Source: Corynebacterium propinquum DSM 44285 (GTDB taxonomy: Bacteria; Actinomycetota; Actinomycetes; Mycobacteriales; Mycobacteriaceae). From it: DNA of 64,000 bases. A program made the position numbers and the translations under genes. The DNA is taken from contig NZ_AQXC01000011.1 of the NCBI RefSeq assembly GCF_000375525.1, forward strand, positions 51,128 through 115,127. The letters run 5' to 3'. Positions 26,525 through 36,377 of the stretch are shown here, in pieces. The stretch's first letter is position 1. The number at the start of each line of letters is the position of its first letter. The notes beneath the pieces were generated by a model that searched no databases, was not told where the DNA came from, and worked only from the letters and a program-made list of their open reading frames with translations.

Positions 26525-26965
26525 CTAGCGGCCAGCGAGTTCCCGGTTGACCCACTCTTTGCGGGCCCTGCGCTGCTGCGCCAACTTGGCGACGGCTTCT
26601 GTGGTTTCGATGCGGAGTTTTTTGAAGATCAGCATCGACAGCGGCAGCGCCACCAACAATGCCAAAAGCGCCGATACCACCAGTGGCACTTGGGCTCCGA
26701 TGAGTACTGCTAGCGCCTGAATCACGATGGTCAGGCCTAAGAAAAGCCCCAAGCGCGCAGCCCCGTATTTCAGCATCGCACGGGTTGCTTGCTTGCGGGT
26801 TTGTGGGTCGAGTTGAGGTTCCTCGGCATGCGGGCTATTGCTGGACAGGCCCGAGCCTTCTGCACCTTGTACGCCTTGTGCACCTGGTGCACCTGGTGCA
26901 CCTGACCGAGCCGGGATACCGGTTTGCCCACCATTGCTATCTGGTTGATTAGTCACGAGATTCAT
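26525..26965 (-). CDS. DUF4229-like membrane protein
   Basis: About 146 residues with a disordered Gly/Pro/Ala/Gln-rich head (GAPGAPGAQG), a core with ATRAMLKYGAARLGLFLGLT, two membrane segments (about 80-100 and 103-122) and the charged tail QQRRARKEWVNREL. This fits the DUF4229 family of actinobacteria. The short GCACCT repeats in the DNA (about 26878-26905) encode the collagen-like part. The start is uncertain (26965 or GTG 26977). It is divergent from the small coiled-coil protein gene with about 36 bases between starts. Confidence 0.7.
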   Translation of the reverse strand: MNLVTNQPDSNGGQTGIPARSGAPGAPGAQGVQGAEGSGLSSNSPHAEEPQLDPQTRKQATRAMLKYGAARLGLFLGLTIVIQALAVLIGAQVPLVVSALLALLVALPLSMLIFKKLRIETTEAVAKLAQQRRARKEWVNRELAGR

Positions 26966-27001
26966 CCTAAGTCGCACTGATCGTGCCGTAAAATGATCAG
27001 T

Positions 27002-27445
27002 ATGGGAAAGCTGATCTTGTTAGCGCTAATAGTCTTGGCTGCAGTCTTGGTATGGAAGGCTTTTGGTCCAGCATCCTGGAATCAAAACCGCCAGGCGAAT
27101 TCTGTTAATCGTCCAGCAATCAAGGGGCCGGACGATGATGAAGAGTTCCTGTGGAATATTGAAAAGAATCGGTTTAAAGAACGTCGTCGGCAAGAACAAG
27201 AGCGACAACAGCGCCACGACGAGCAACAGCGTCACGAGGAACAACAGCGGGAAGAGAATCAACAGCACCAAGGCCGAGACCGGGGCACGTCAGACCGACG
27301 ATCCGACGTGGGTGATCAGACGGATCCGAACACACACGGCGCGGAGGATTCCCGCAATACAAACTCCCAGGACGGCTCACCAGATCCGGAGCAGTCGAAG
27401 AATTCGGACACCCCACGCGACAACGAGAAAACCGACGATCAGTAG
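27002..27445 (+). CDS. Membrane-anchored charged protein, unknown function
   Basis: The 147-residue protein has a single N-terminal hydrophobic segment (MGKLILLALIVLAAVLVW), a short linker with PDDDEEFLWNIEK, and then a long Arg, Glu, Gln, His-rich stretch (about 60-100, heptad-like) and an Asp/Ser/Asn-rich tail. It looks like a membrane-anchored protein with a disordered or coiled cytosolic tail. I do not recognise a family beyond this. ATG 27002 is the likely start. One CGTCGGCAAG copy lies in the coiled part, read as Arg-Arg-Gln. Confidence 0.6.
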   Translation: MGKLILLALIVLAAVLVWKAFGPASWNQNRQANSVNRPAIKGPDDDEEFLWNIEKNRFKERRRQEQERQQRHDEQQRHEEQQREENQQHQGRDRGTSDRRSDVGDQTDPNTHGAEDSRNTNSQDGSPDPEQSKNSDTPRDNEKTDDQ

Positions 27446-27579
27446 CAGGCCGTTTTAGGCCACTTCAGTCCAATTCATCCCGCCTCAGTCCATTCCAGTC
27501 CAATTCCGCCGAAACGAAATTAGCGGTTGCGCGCACCTCTGTGAGCCAGTTAGGCTGCGGCCTAATTCAGCCCAGAGGC

Positions 27580-28572
27580 CTAGTTCAGCCCGGAGTAGGA
27601 ATGCAGACCCGACACCACCATATTGATAAAGAAGAAGTTAAAGATCGTGGTGGCCAGGGCAACAATGTTGATCCACGCCGCACGCATGGCGCGCCATCCG
27701 GCGGTAGCACGGGCATGCAGATACGCCGCGTACAAGATCCAGGAGATTAAAGAAACGGTTTCTTTCGGATCCCAGTTCCACGGCCTACCCCACGCGGCTT
27801 CTGCCCAAATCGCACCCAACAAGATCCCCAGGCCAAGGACCGGAAGAGCCACAATCGCAGACTTGTAAGCTAGCCCGTCGAGCTTTTTCGCGCTCGGCAG
27901 TGGTTTCACGATCGCACCGGCAATGCCGTCGCTCTCCTCGCCTTTCGGCTGCCAACGCCGCAACAAGTACAGCAGCGAAGCGACACCCGACAGCATGCCG
28001 ATGGAACCGCCTAACACGGCAATGCCCACGTGGATCGGCAGCCAGAACGAACGCAGCGCTGGAACCAATGGGGCAGATTCTGCATAGAGGTGTGAACCAC
28101 CGACGAACATCAAGATGAGAACGGGAAGCAGCAGCCAGGGCCACAACACACGCCATTCTTGGCGCTGACCAATAACCACAGCCGACACAACCATGGTGAG
28201 CAAAGTCAGCATGAGCGAATACTCATACATGTTGCCGAACGGGAACCTGCTGGTCGCCAAGCCACGAGTAAGCACGGCACCAGCCTGAACAATAATTCCC
28301 AGCCAGATCAGAGTCTGCGCCATACCTGACCACTTGCGGGCACCAGCTTCCAGTTCGTCGACTGATTTACCACCGGCTCCTGCATCAGCATCGCGGTTAT
28401 CATCGACAGCGCGACCGTCGGCCCCAACGCGTTCGAGTTGCCGGTGTGCGTCGATCACGCTTTTCACCTTGACGTAAAACACCAGGGCCACAACCAGGGA
28501 AATCGCATAAATAACGAACGTCGTCCGGAACATCAAGTCCGAGAAGTTGGACAGCGTTTGATCAGCAAGCAT
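27580..28572 (-). CDS. ccsB: Cytochrome c biogenesis protein CcsB
   Basis: About 330 residues with eight membrane segments and the CcsA/CcsB heme-handling motif: WAEAAWGRPWNWDPKETVSL (about 265-284), the tryptophan-rich segment that faces heme in system II. It moves heme to apocytochrome c with ResB. ATG 28572 is the likely start with AGGAAAG upstream. It ends IKxxx-type with VVSGLHSYSGLN, shared with the second ccsB copy at 59.6 kb. It lies downstream of resB, ccdA and resA on the same strand. Confidence 0.93.
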   Translation of the reverse strand: MLADQTLSNFSDLMFRTTFVIYAISLVVALVFYVKVKSVIDAHRQLERVGADGRAVDDNRDADAGAGGKSVDELEAGARKWSGMAQTLIWLGIIVQAGAVLTRGLATSRFPFGNMYEYSLMLTLLTMVVSAVVIGQRQEWRVLWPWLLLPVLILMFVGGSHLYAESAPLVPALRSFWLPIHVGIAVLGGSIGMLSGVASLLYLLRRWQPKGEESDGIAGAIVKPLPSAKKLDGLAYKSAIVALPVLGLGILLGAIWAEAAWGRPWNWDPKETVSLISWILYAAYLHARATAGWRAMRAAWINIVALATTIFNFFFINMVVSGLHSYSGLN

Positions 28573-28834
28573 TAATCCACACTTTCCTATCGTGATCACG
28601 ACGTTTCCGGACCAACATCCGCGGATGCTGCAGGAAACATTTGCACTTCAAGCTACCGCAGATCTGCCGTGAACCTCAACTAACGATAGGTTCGACATAA
28701 TCCTTTCGGATGATGAACGCGAAGCCACAAAACAGCAAACTCTAACTGCCGATTCACCGGTCACTATTCTCATTCACCGGCCACTGGCCCCAACAAAGGC
28801 CGACAGGAACCATGCTAATCCCGGGTATACAATG

Positions 28835-30508
28835 CTAGTCCCGCGTATACAAATCGTCTTCTTCCACATCATCCGGATCCGGCAGCGCAAACAACTCCCG
28901 GTAGATCTTGTCCAGTTCTTCACCCCAGCCAGCGCGGTCAGTACGAGCCAGTCCAGCCATCTCGATATCCGTGGTGCCATCGCCATTATCGGTAAACCGC
29001 ACCCAAATACGGCGGCGCTTAATCACCAGCGAACCCACCAACGACAACAGCATCACGATCGTCGACAGCAACACCCAGCGCTGGAACGGATCATGCGCGA
29101 TCTGGTAGTTCGCAAACTCCGAAGCACCGTCGAAAGTCAGCTCAGTCCCATCGTCCAGGGTGATGGACTCGCCTACTTCCAAGTTCACGCGCTCCAACTT
29201 CTGCAACTGACCGCTATGGATCAGCGTCTGGTCCAGGTCGAAAATTGACTGCGCGATACCCGTATCCAATCCGGCATCACCCCGGTAAACATCAATCGCC
29301 ACCGCAGGATTACGCATCTCCGGGAAAGCTGAAGTCAACAGCTCACCGTTTTCACCCTGCCAATCAGCCGTCGGCGCGAACAGACCCTGCAGCGCAATCT
29401 GATTCTGCCGACGCTCATACAGATCTGGATACATACCGGCGGGAGGATCGAAACGCATCGCACCGGAAGACAAGAAGTTCACCAAATCATCCGGCCGGAA
29501 CTGCCAAGTCTGGGTCCGGGTTTCCCCATTAGGCCACTTCACGGTAAACGTCGGCGCGAAACCGTGACCTTGCAAATACACGCGATCGCCATCAATACGC
29601 AGCGGATCATTCACCCGCAACTGGTAGTCATCCCACGTTTCCGGGTCAGAAAAAATCTCGTCGCCCTGGGCATAAGAAATATCAGAACTGAACATCTCCG
29701 CCTGCCCATTAGGCAGATAATCAGCCTGGAAATTATGGGCAATGAAACAGAACGGGTTCAGGCCCGTGCCGTCGAAAAGCGGCCCGGCGCGGAAAGAGTC
29801 AAAACTAGATACTGAAGTATTACAGAACTCCGTGGACTGATCCAGCTCCACCGCGTGGTCATAACTACCAGAGGCAGTAACAATAATGATCTGACCCTCG
29901 TAATAGACCATGCGGCCTGCAGCCACCGTCACCAAAATGGCAACCAACGCGATGTGGAATAACAAGTTCGCCAATTCGCGCCCGTAACCGCGCTCCGCAG
30001 AAATAGACGGTCTCCCGGCGCGGTCCTCATCGGCGCTAAATTCCGAGATCCGCCAGCGGCGCAGCAGCCGTAACGTCTCAGCGCGGGCGTCGGCAAGCGA
30101 TTTATCCAGGGTGCCCGTGTGGTGATGCGGCATCCGGTGCAAGAAACGCGGGGCTCGGGTCGGGCGCGCGCGCCAGGCCTTATAGTGATCCCAACTACGC
30201 GGGATAATACAGCCAACCAACGAAGCCGCCAGCAACGTGAAAATCGCAATGAACCAGGAGGACTGGAAGACGTCGAAAAGCTGCAGCGAATCGTAGACCT
30301 CGGCGAGTTTGCCGTTGTTCGCGATATATTCGTTGACGTTGTCCTCATTCAACGAGCGCTGCGGCAATAACGCGCCCGGCACCGCGGCGATAGCCAACAG
30401 GAACAACAGCACCAGCGCCGTACGCATGCTGGTCAGCCAATTCCAGGCTCGTTTCCACAATCGCCAAGGCAACCAGGATTTACGCGCGGTAGTGTCCGTA
30501 GTGTCCAC
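28835..30508 (-). CDS. resB: Cytochrome c biogenesis protein ResB
   Basis: The 557-residue protein has membrane segments at about 28-48, 80-100, 175-195 and near 475, with a large domain between the third and fourth. The family segments LTSMRTALVLLFLLAIAAVPGALLPQRS and RLLHRMPHHHTG are visible. ResB with CcsB forms the heme delivery complex of system II cytochrome c maturation. GTG start with AGGAG upstream. ccdA is upstream, the ccsB gene is 263 bases downstream. Confidence 0.93.
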   Translation of the reverse strand: MDTTDTTARKSWLPWRLWKRAWNWLTSMRTALVLLFLLAIAAVPGALLPQRSLNEDNVNEYIANNGKLAEVYDSLQLFDVFQSSWFIAIFTLLAASLVGCIIPRSWDHYKAWRARPTRAPRFLHRMPHHHTGTLDKSLADARAETLRLLRRWRISEFSADEDRAGRPSISAERGYGRELANLLFHIALVAILVTVAAGRMVYYEGQIIIVTASGSYDHAVELDQSTEFCNTSVSSFDSFRAGPLFDGTGLNPFCFIAHNFQADYLPNGQAEMFSSDISYAQGDEIFSDPETWDDYQLRVNDPLRIDGDRVYLQGHGFAPTFTVKWPNGETRTQTWQFRPDDLVNFLSSGAMRFDPPAGMYPDLYERRQNQIALQGLFAPTADWQGENGELLTSAFPEMRNPAVAIDVYRGDAGLDTGIAQSIFDLDQTLIHSGQLQKLERVNLEVGESITLDDGTELTFDGASEFANYQIAHDPFQRWVLLSTIVMLLSLVGSLVIKRRRIWVRFTDNGDGTTDIEMAGLARTDRAGWGEELDKIYRELFALPDPDDVEEDDLYTRD

Positions 30509-30595
30509 TGTGGGCTCCTTCGGGAAAATCGCAGGGTGGGCAGGAGGCAGGATAGGCAGGGTGAGCGGGGTAGCCAGGCTAGCCGGGGCGGCCAG

Positions 30596-31543
30596 TTAGA
30601 TCAGGGTGGTGCCATAATCGACGGTCCATTGGCGAATGTAATTGATGAATTCCGCCCACAAGCCCATCGCCAGCGCGAGGCCGACAAGGATCATCAGCAC
30701 GCCACCGATGGTCTGAATGGTGCGGGAATTTTTGCGCAACCAATCGATCGAACGCATCGCTTTGGCAGAACCCAGCGCGAACAGCACAAACGGCAGCCCC
30801 AAACCCAGGCAATAACCAATGATCATGATCACACCGCGGGCTGCGGTGCTGCCTTCGGTGCCAGCGGAAATCGAAATGATCGCCGCCAGGGTCGGCCCCA
30901 AACACGGCGTCCACCCCAACGCGAACACTCCACCCAGCAGCGGCGCGCCTGCCCAGGTACTCCATTTTTTCGGTTCCGCACGGGTGTCACGCTGCAGGAA
31001 CTTCACGCCACCCAAAAACACGACCCCCATCAGGATCGTGACGACGCCGCCGACCCGCTGCAAGGTTTCCGCATTGGCATTAATGGCACTCAAGGCACCG
31101 AAAACAGAGACCGTCGCCAACAGGAAGACCACGGTAAAACCAGCGATGAATAGCAGCGATGCACCAACCACTGCCCACTGGCGGCGCTTGGCGACGCGAA
31201 CACCATAACGGTCATCCAACTCCACCGACCCGCCAGCGACGCCCGCAAGGTAGGAAATATAGCCCGGAACCAGCGGGACGACGCATGGCGATGCGAAAGA
31301 CACGAGCCCGGCCAGCGCGGCAGCGAGAAACCCCAGAATCAGCGGACCGCTGGCGGCGGCATCCGCGAACGACGATGCAGAAGCAGCAGCAATCGAGCTG
31401 GCACTGGCAAAAGAACTGTCGCTGACGATAGAACTCGCACTGGCACTGGCGTGAAAGCTGGCGTTAACGGCTTGTTCGGTAATCACTGGATACGGGTTTT
31501 CTGGGTTCAGCAGGTTCACAAACTCCATAGACGCTATAGACAC
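30596..31543 (-). CDS. ccdA: Thiol-disulfide membrane protein CcdA
   Basis: The 315-residue protein has six membrane segments with the two CcdA cysteine-proline motifs: VSFASPCVVPLVPGYISYLAGV (about 80-100) and LGWTPCLGPTLAAI (about 215-228). It passes electrons across the membrane to keep apocytochrome c thiols and ResA reduced. A long Ala/Ser-rich stretch (about 25-65) precedes the first membrane segment. GTG start, nine bases after the resA stop, so translation may be coupled; ATG 31528 is an alternative start. Confidence 0.93.
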   Translation of the reverse strand: MSIASMEFVNLLNPENPYPVITEQAVNASFHASASASSIVSDSSFASASSIAAASASSFADAAASGPLILGFLAAALAGLVSFASPCVVPLVPGYISYLAGVAGGSVELDDRYGVRVAKRRQWAVVGASLLFIAGFTVVFLLATVSVFGALSAINANAETLQRVGGVVTILMGVVFLGGVKFLQRDTRAEPKKWSTWAGAPLLGGVFALGWTPCLGPTLAAIISISAGTEGSTAARGVIMIIGYCLGLGLPFVLFALGSAKAMRSIDWLRKNSRTIQTIGGVLMILVGLALAMGLWAEFINYIRQWTVDYGTTLI

Positions 31544-31552
31544 GACCGTCGG

Positions 31553-32179
31553 CTAGCTTTCGTCGAGAAGCGGCAATGCTGCATCAAGAATGTCCTGGTC
31601 GGTAACTTCCCGCAGGAAAACCGCAGCCGGGCGATGTTGTTTATCCAGGATGATCGTCGTCGGCACCACGGAAGTGGGGATGCCGCCTAGCGCAGCCGCC
31701 GACCGGAATGGTGGATCATAAATCGACGGGTACTCCACGCCATTGTCCTTGACAAAATCCTGCGCGATCGTCTGGTTATAATCCCGGACGTTTATGCCCA
31801 AAACGGTCCCGCCGGATTCACTCAGCTTCTCGTGGGCACGCTGCAGGTCGTCGACCTCAGCGCGGCACGGCGCGCACCACTGGCCCCACGAGTTCAGGAC
31901 GACGACTTCGCCCGCGAAATCATCCAGCGCTACTGTCTCGCCCTCATCCAGTAACGACGGGCCACGTAAATTAGCGATCGGCTGCCGCTCGGATTCCTCA
32001 TAGAAGATTTCCGTTTGCCCGCCTGGGGTATGAAACTCGAACGTTCCGCCCACATCAGAAACCGCATTCTTATTGGCTTCTTCCGACGCACACGCAGCCA
32101 AAGTCAACGACAACGCCCCCGCCACGACAAGCGACGCTGCGGCACGGGAACGTCGGAATGGTCCAAAAGTCGTAATCAT
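31553..32179 (-). CDS. resA: Thiol-disulfide oxidoreductase, ResA/TlpA type
   Basis: About 208 residues. The N-terminus is a lipoprotein signal: positive head, hydrophobic core, lipobox LAAC at about residue 25-28. A thioredoxin domain follows with the CXXC active site GQWCAPCRAEVDDLQRAHE and the cis-Pro loop GIPTSVVPTTI. It reduces heme-binding cysteines in apocytochrome c outside the membrane. I chose ATG 32179 because it has AGGGG five bases upstream; the longer ORF has a poor start. It starts the resA-ccdA-resB-ccsB unit. Confidence 0.9.
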   Translation of the reverse strand: MITTFGPFRRSRAAASLVVAGALSLTLAACASEEANKNAVSDVGGTFEFHTPGGQTEIFYEESERQPIANLRGPSLLDEGETVALDDFAGEVVVLNSWGQWCAPCRAEVDDLQRAHEKLSESGGTVLGINVRDYNQTIAQDFVKDNGVEYPSIYDPPFRSAAALGGIPTSVVPTTIILDKQHRPAAVFLREVTDQDILDAALPLLDES

Positions 32180-32260
32180 AGTACCCCTAGTATCGCCCAA
32201 CATGGCAGCTGAACCAAGTTGGGAACTAGGGGCGAGTATCTGAGACCAGAGCTGTTCGAG

Positions 32261-32941
32261 TTAAATCTCCCGGGCCGGGGTGGAATAGCGGATATCAATA
32301 ATGTCTTTTCCGCTAAATACCAAGCTGGTCACCGACGCCAGAGCGCACTCTCGATTCCACGGAGCATGCGCCAACGCCTGACCGCGCACCGTGCGTTGCA
32401 CCATGACAATCGGCAATTGGTGAGATACCACAATCCCCTCGTGGCCTTCGGCCTTAGTTCGAATATCATGCACCGCCGCCATCATGCGATCGGCGATGTC
32501 CACGAACGGCTCGCCCCACGATGGTTCCAGAGGGTTATACATCTGCGGCCACCGCTTTGGGTTCCACAACTGCGAACGCCAGCCCTTCGTGCGCAGGCCC
32601 TCAAAATCGTTTCCGGACTCAATCACCTGGGGACATTCCTCGACATCAAGCCCGGTGACTTGAGAAATTGGTTGGGCGGTTTGCTGCGCACGCAACAACG
32701 GCGACGCGGCCAGATATGCCACATCATGGCCTTCGAAAGATTTCGCGGTACGCGCCGCCATGGAGTGACCACGCGAGGACAGATGGTACCCCGGGATACG
32801 CCCATACAGAATCTTGCCGGGATTAAAGACCTCCCCGTGACGCACCAGGTGGACGATCGTCACTGGAATCTGCGAGCCCGTGCCACTGGTTTGCTGAGCC
32901 TGGTGGGCGGCAGAGTGTTCGCTGGGTGAGGTATTCGACAT
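32261..32941 (-). CDS. Histidine phosphatase family protein
   Basis: About 226 residues with the RHG motif IVHLVRHGEVFNPGKILYGR (catalytic His about residue 34), the segment ASPLLRAQQTAQPIS and, at the C-terminal end, IVVSHQLPIVMVQRTV with the second His. Phosphoglycerate-mutase-like phosphatases act on many small molecules; substrate unknown. The location just before resA suggests co-transcription in a long unit from hemL. ATG 32941 has AGGAG upstream; the longer frame starts with TTG. Confidence 0.88.
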   Translation of the reverse strand: MSNTSPSEHSAAHQAQQTSGTGSQIPVTIVHLVRHGEVFNPGKILYGRIPGYHLSSRGHSMAARTAKSFEGHDVAYLAASPLLRAQQTAQPISQVTGLDVEECPQVIESGNDFEGLRTKGWRSQLWNPKRWPQMYNPLEPSWGEPFVDIADRMMAAVHDIRTKAEGHEGIVVSHQLPIVMVQRTVRGQALAHAPWNRECALASVTSLVFSGKDIIDIRYSTPAREI

Positions 32942-32954
32942 GGGCAATTCTCCT

Positions 32955-33017
32955 GTTCCTGGTTTTATGAGTCCTGGTTTTATGGGTTCTGGTATTTGGG
33001 CTCTGGTATTTGGGCAT
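32955..33017. repeat. 14-bp imperfect tandem repeat, four to five copies
   Basis: Units read CCTGGTTTTATGAGT, CCTGGTTTTATGGGT, TCTGGTATTTGGG and CTCTGGTATTTGGG, then a partial copy, in the spacer between the histidine phosphatase gene and hemL. No secondary structure or coding was found. Confidence 0.75.
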
Positions 33018-33096
33018 TGGTTTTGCGGGCCGCGTGACAGTCAGACCATCAACCACGCGGTACACCGCTAACATTAGTCACCCGGCTGTGCGGCCA

Positions 33097-34431
33097 TTAG
33101 GCACTCGGCTGTGCGGCAGCGGCAGCCTTCGCGGCCGGGGCCAGTGCCTTTTCCAGTATCTCGAAGTCTGCATCACCCAACGCGTCATGCACGAACCAGG
33201 TCTCGAAGGCCGAAGGCGGCACTACCACCCCGTTATCCAGCAAGGCATGGAAGAACGGCCCAAATCGGAACGTATCGGCAGCCTGCATATCAGCAAAGTT
33301 GCGCCCTTGGCCTTCGGCGAAACGCACGGACAACATGGTGCCGGCACGCTGGATATTGTGGGCCACACCTTCTGCCTGCAATGCGTCCGAAATCATCGCA
33401 CCGAGTTTGTCCGCATGCCCACCAATGCGCTGGTACAGGGATTCGTCGGCAAGCTGGAGCGATTTCGTTCCCGCCGCAACGGCGACCGGATTACCCGACA
33501 GGGTTCCGGCTTGGTAGACGGGGCCTTCCGGCGCCAGGTGCGCCATGATGTCAGCGCGACCACCAAAAGCAGCTGCAGGCAGCCCACCAGAAATGACTTT
33601 GCCGAACGTCACCAGGTCACCAGCCACGCCATCAATGCCGTACCACCCCTGGTACGAGGTACGGAACCCAGTCATAACCTCATCGAGGATCAACAGCGCA
33701 TCATTGTCGTGGGCTAGTTCCTTCAGCGCCTGGTTAAACCCGTCATCAGGCGCGACGGTTCCCATGTTTCCGGCTGCCGCCTCGGCGATCACGGCTGCAA
33801 TCTCCCCCGGGTTTTCGGCAAATGCCTGGCGCACAGCATCCAAGTCGTTGTAGGGGACGACGATGGTTTCCGACGCCTGCGCTTTGGTTACGCCCGGAGA
33901 ATCCGGGCTTGACGATGTCAACACGCCCGAACCAGCAGAAGCCAGCAGGGCATCAACGTGACCGTGGTAGCAGCCCTGGAACTTGATGATCTTGCTCTTG
34001 CCGGTATATCCGCGTGCCAAGCGCACGGCGGTCATCGTCGCTTCGGTACCTGAATTAACCAGGCGGACCTTGTCGACGGCAGTGCGCTGAGCAATCAACT
34101 CTGCCAGTTCCACCTCACCGGTGGTTGGGGTGCCGAAGCCGAGTCCTTTTTCGGCGGCTCGGGTGACAGCCTCAACGATCTCTGGATGAGCATTGCCATG
34201 GATGCCTGGGCCGTAAGAACACAGCAAATCGACGTATTCATTTCCATCCACGTCGAATAAGCGGGAGCCCTTGCCGTGATCAATAAACCGGGCGGTACCG
34301 CCAACCGCGTCGAATGTGCGAGCTGGAGAGTTTACTCCACCCGGGGTTATCTCCACCGCGCGGCGGAACCACTCCTCCGAACGGGCAGAAGGCAATCCGG
34401 TACCAGCAGCATCTGAATAGTTCTGAGTCAT
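33097..34431 (-). CDS. hemL: Glutamate-1-semialdehyde 2,1-aminomutase
   Basis: The 444-residue protein is a PLP enzyme of the aminotransferase class III fold. The family opening [24 protein letters not shown] (about 27-50) and the PLP-lysine site [18 protein letters not shown] (lysine about residue 284) are present. It makes 5-aminolevulinate from glutamate-1-semialdehyde, the last step after HemA. A C-terminal Ala-rich tail ([10 protein letters not shown]) is unusual but not disruptive. ATG start. It lies in the hem gene group, 186 bases downstream of hemG, on the same strand. Confidence 0.96.
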   Translation of the reverse strand: MTQNYSDAAGTGLPSARSEEWFRRAVEITPGGVNSPARTFDAVGGTARFIDHGKGSRLFDVDGNEYVDLLCSYGPGIHGNAHPEIVEAVTRAAEKGLGFGTPTTGEVELAELIAQRTAVDKVRLVNSGTEATMTAVRLARGYTGKSKIIKFQGCYHGHVDALLASAGSGVLTSSSPDSPGVTKAQASETIVVPYNDLDAVRQAFAENPGEIAAVIAEAAAGNMGTVAPDDGFNQALKELAHDNDALLILDEVMTGFRTSYQGWYGIDGVAGDLVTFGKVISGGLPAAAFGGRADIMAHLAPEGPVYQAGTLSGNPVAVAAGTKSLQLADESLYQRIGGHADKLGAMISDALQAEGVAHNIQRAGTMLSVRFAEGQGRNFADMQAADTFRFGPFFHALLDNGVVVPPSAFETWFVHDALGDADFEILEKALAPAAKAAAAAQPSA

Positions 34432-34617
34432 GCACCCTAGTCTACGGGGTTCGTCTACTTACGAGGTTCGCAATCTCAGCACATCTTTCTGCCAGCTGCA
34501 AGAACTCGTGCCCATCCAGTATTTGCTACCTGTCAGAACAGGCGACCTACCAAAGCTTGCGACCTCCCGGAGTTTGCGTCTTGCCAGGACGTGGATCCTC
34601 CCGGAGGTGGTGTCCTG

Positions 34618-36093
34618 CTACAGCTGTCGAGCCAGATCTCGTGCGGTCTTACGCGCATGCGCAATCACTGCTGGCACACCGACCCCACCGGCCCACGCAC
34701 CAGTAGCAGCGATGCGGTCGGCGTCGGCAAGCTCGGCTTCCGCACGGCGCACAGTTTCTGTGTGCGTGTGATCGTAGCGCGGTAATCCGCCGAACCAACG
34801 CTGCGTGTAGATCTCTTCAACGCCAGCGGCACGACCATCAAATCCGGTAATCGCAGCGAGATCATCGAGAGCATGATCAACGAGCTCATCTTCCTGTGCC
34901 CGCGTGATCGCATCCTCACCGAATCGACCGAAGCTAGCACGCACAATCGTTCCCTGCTGCGCCACATGCGGCCACTTCCGCGACGACAAGGTGAATGCTT
35001 TCGCAGTCACACCAGGTTGATCCGCAGCAACGAGAATCCCAGAATTTTCTGGAAGCGCGTTTCCATCAGGGTCCACATCCGAAGCAAAACGCAGACCGAC
35101 AACAGCAGAACTAGCCAATTTGATAGAACTCATGGCCTCCGCTGCCTTCGCAGTAGCGCCAGGTAGAGATTTCAAGATGCGCGACGCCATCGGAGCCGGA
35201 GTGGCAACGAGGACGGCGTCGTAAAGAGTCTCATCCACGCCCATGCCCACCAACCGGTATTGCGGGCGAGCCGCATCTGTTGGCCCAGAAACCTCGGTGA
35301 TGCCAGTGACAAAAGTTTCCAGGTAAATCTCGGCATCCGCGGCTTGCGCCAAACGCTCATACAAGGTGGCATAGCCATTGCGGAACGTGCCAAAAACCGG
35401 GGCTGGTTTCGGCTTTTGGTTAGCCGAAGAATCGTGAGACAAAGAACCAGCCTTGTTCGCCGAAGAAACCACCCGAGCGACAGCGGCACTCAGCGTCACC
35501 GGCTCACCCGCACGAGCCAAATCATCCAGGGCATTGGCCAAAGCAGGAACGGTGGCACGAATGCCCAAATCATCCGCGCCACAGGAATACACCCCACCCA
35601 ACAAAGCCGAAACGCAACGATCCACGACCTCATCACCATAACGATCGCGTACCATCAAGCCGAGGCTTTGATCTCCGCCAACCTCCCAATTAATCGGCTC
35701 GCGTTGAGCTTCCGCATCAATAGCCGCGACCGTTTCCGGGCTGACCACACCGGCCACAGACTCCCCCGACGCCGGAATTCCCATCACACCACCGGCTGGC
35801 AACACATGCTGTGCACCCTGGGCATACAACACCGGACGCAGCCCCGAGGGATAAACAATCTCGTCGGCAAGGCCCAATTCCGCGAAAAACTCATGGGCGT
35901 CATCCCGCCGAGCCAAAAACGCCTCCGCCCCCATGTCAACAGGACCACCATCGAAAGGCACGGTGTGCAGCTTTCCACCAATACGCTCCGAACCTTCCCA
36001 AACATCGATCTGAGCCGAGGGCAGTTCCTGGCGCAACTGATAAGCAGCAGTCAGACCGGCAAGTCCGGCTCCAATAATGGCACAACGGGTCAT
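34618..36093 (-). CDS. hemG: Protoporphyrinogen/coproporphyrinogen oxidase
   Basis: The 491-residue flavoprotein starts with the FAD motif CAIIGAGLAGLTAAYQL and has EGSERIGGKLHTVPFDGG, then DMGAEAFLARRDDA, the features of HemY-type oxidases (also named hemG or hemY). In actinobacteria this family oxidises coproporphyrinogen III in the coproporphyrin-dependent heme pathway. The C-terminal FAD site (WAGGVGVPAVIAHARKTA) is complete. A Ser/Asn/Lys-rich insertion of about 25 residues lies near 215-240. ATG start. hemE is upstream on the same strand, with a repeat-bearing gap. Confidence 0.9.
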   Translation of the reverse strand: MTRCAIIGAGLAGLTAAYQLRQELPSAQIDVWEGSERIGGKLHTVPFDGGPVDMGAEAFLARRDDAHEFFAELGLADEIVYPSGLRPVLYAQGAQHVLPAGGVMGIPASGESVAGVVSPETVAAIDAEAQREPINWEVGGDQSLGLMVRDRYGDEVVDRCVSALLGGVYSCGADDLGIRATVPALANALDDLARAGEPVTLSAAVARVVSSANKAGSLSHDSSANQKPKPAPVFGTFRNGYATLYERLAQAADAEIYLETFVTGITEVSGPTDAARPQYRLVGMGVDETLYDAVLVATPAPMASRILKSLPGATAKAAEAMSSIKLASSAVVGLRFASDVDPDGNALPENSGILVAADQPGVTAKAFTLSSRKWPHVAQQGTIVRASFGRFGEDAITRAQEDELVDHALDDLAAITGFDGRAAGVEEIYTQRWFGGLPRYDHTHTETVRRAEAELADADRIAATGAWAGGVGVPAVIAHARKTARDLARQL

Positions 36094-36154
36094 GGGAAAA
36101 TCACTCCGAATAGGTCAAATCTAGGCTGATAGAGGGCAAATCTCGGTTTAATCA

Positions 36155-36230
36155 GAACATGGTTTAGTCAGAACATGGTTTGGCCAGAGCAGGGTGTGGC
36201 GAAAATATGGTTTGGCCAGAGCAGGGACAT
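36155..36230. repeat. Imperfect tandem repeats in the hemG-hemE spacer
   Basis: The 284-base spacer between hemG and hemE holds about four copies of a phrase like GAACATGGTTTAGTC or ATGGTTTGGCCAGAGCAGGG. The 20-base version occurs twice with a 20-base interval. I see no ORF, and no structured RNA beyond this. Confidence 0.7.
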
Positions 36231-36377
36231 CATAGGTGGAAGAATCCTGCGACGGTTCGCAGCGGTTACCGGAGACCATAAGTTGCAACGCAATCATGCC
36301 TGGAGGCACAGTCGTCAAGATGGGCTTTACTGGTGCGTTCAGGCTTTTGTTTAGGCTTGTGTTCAGGCTTTTTATTT

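Noticed and set aside
26870..26930. A collagen-like protein
   Set aside because: The GAP repeat is only about ten residues within a DUF4229 protein tail and is due to a short DNA repeat.
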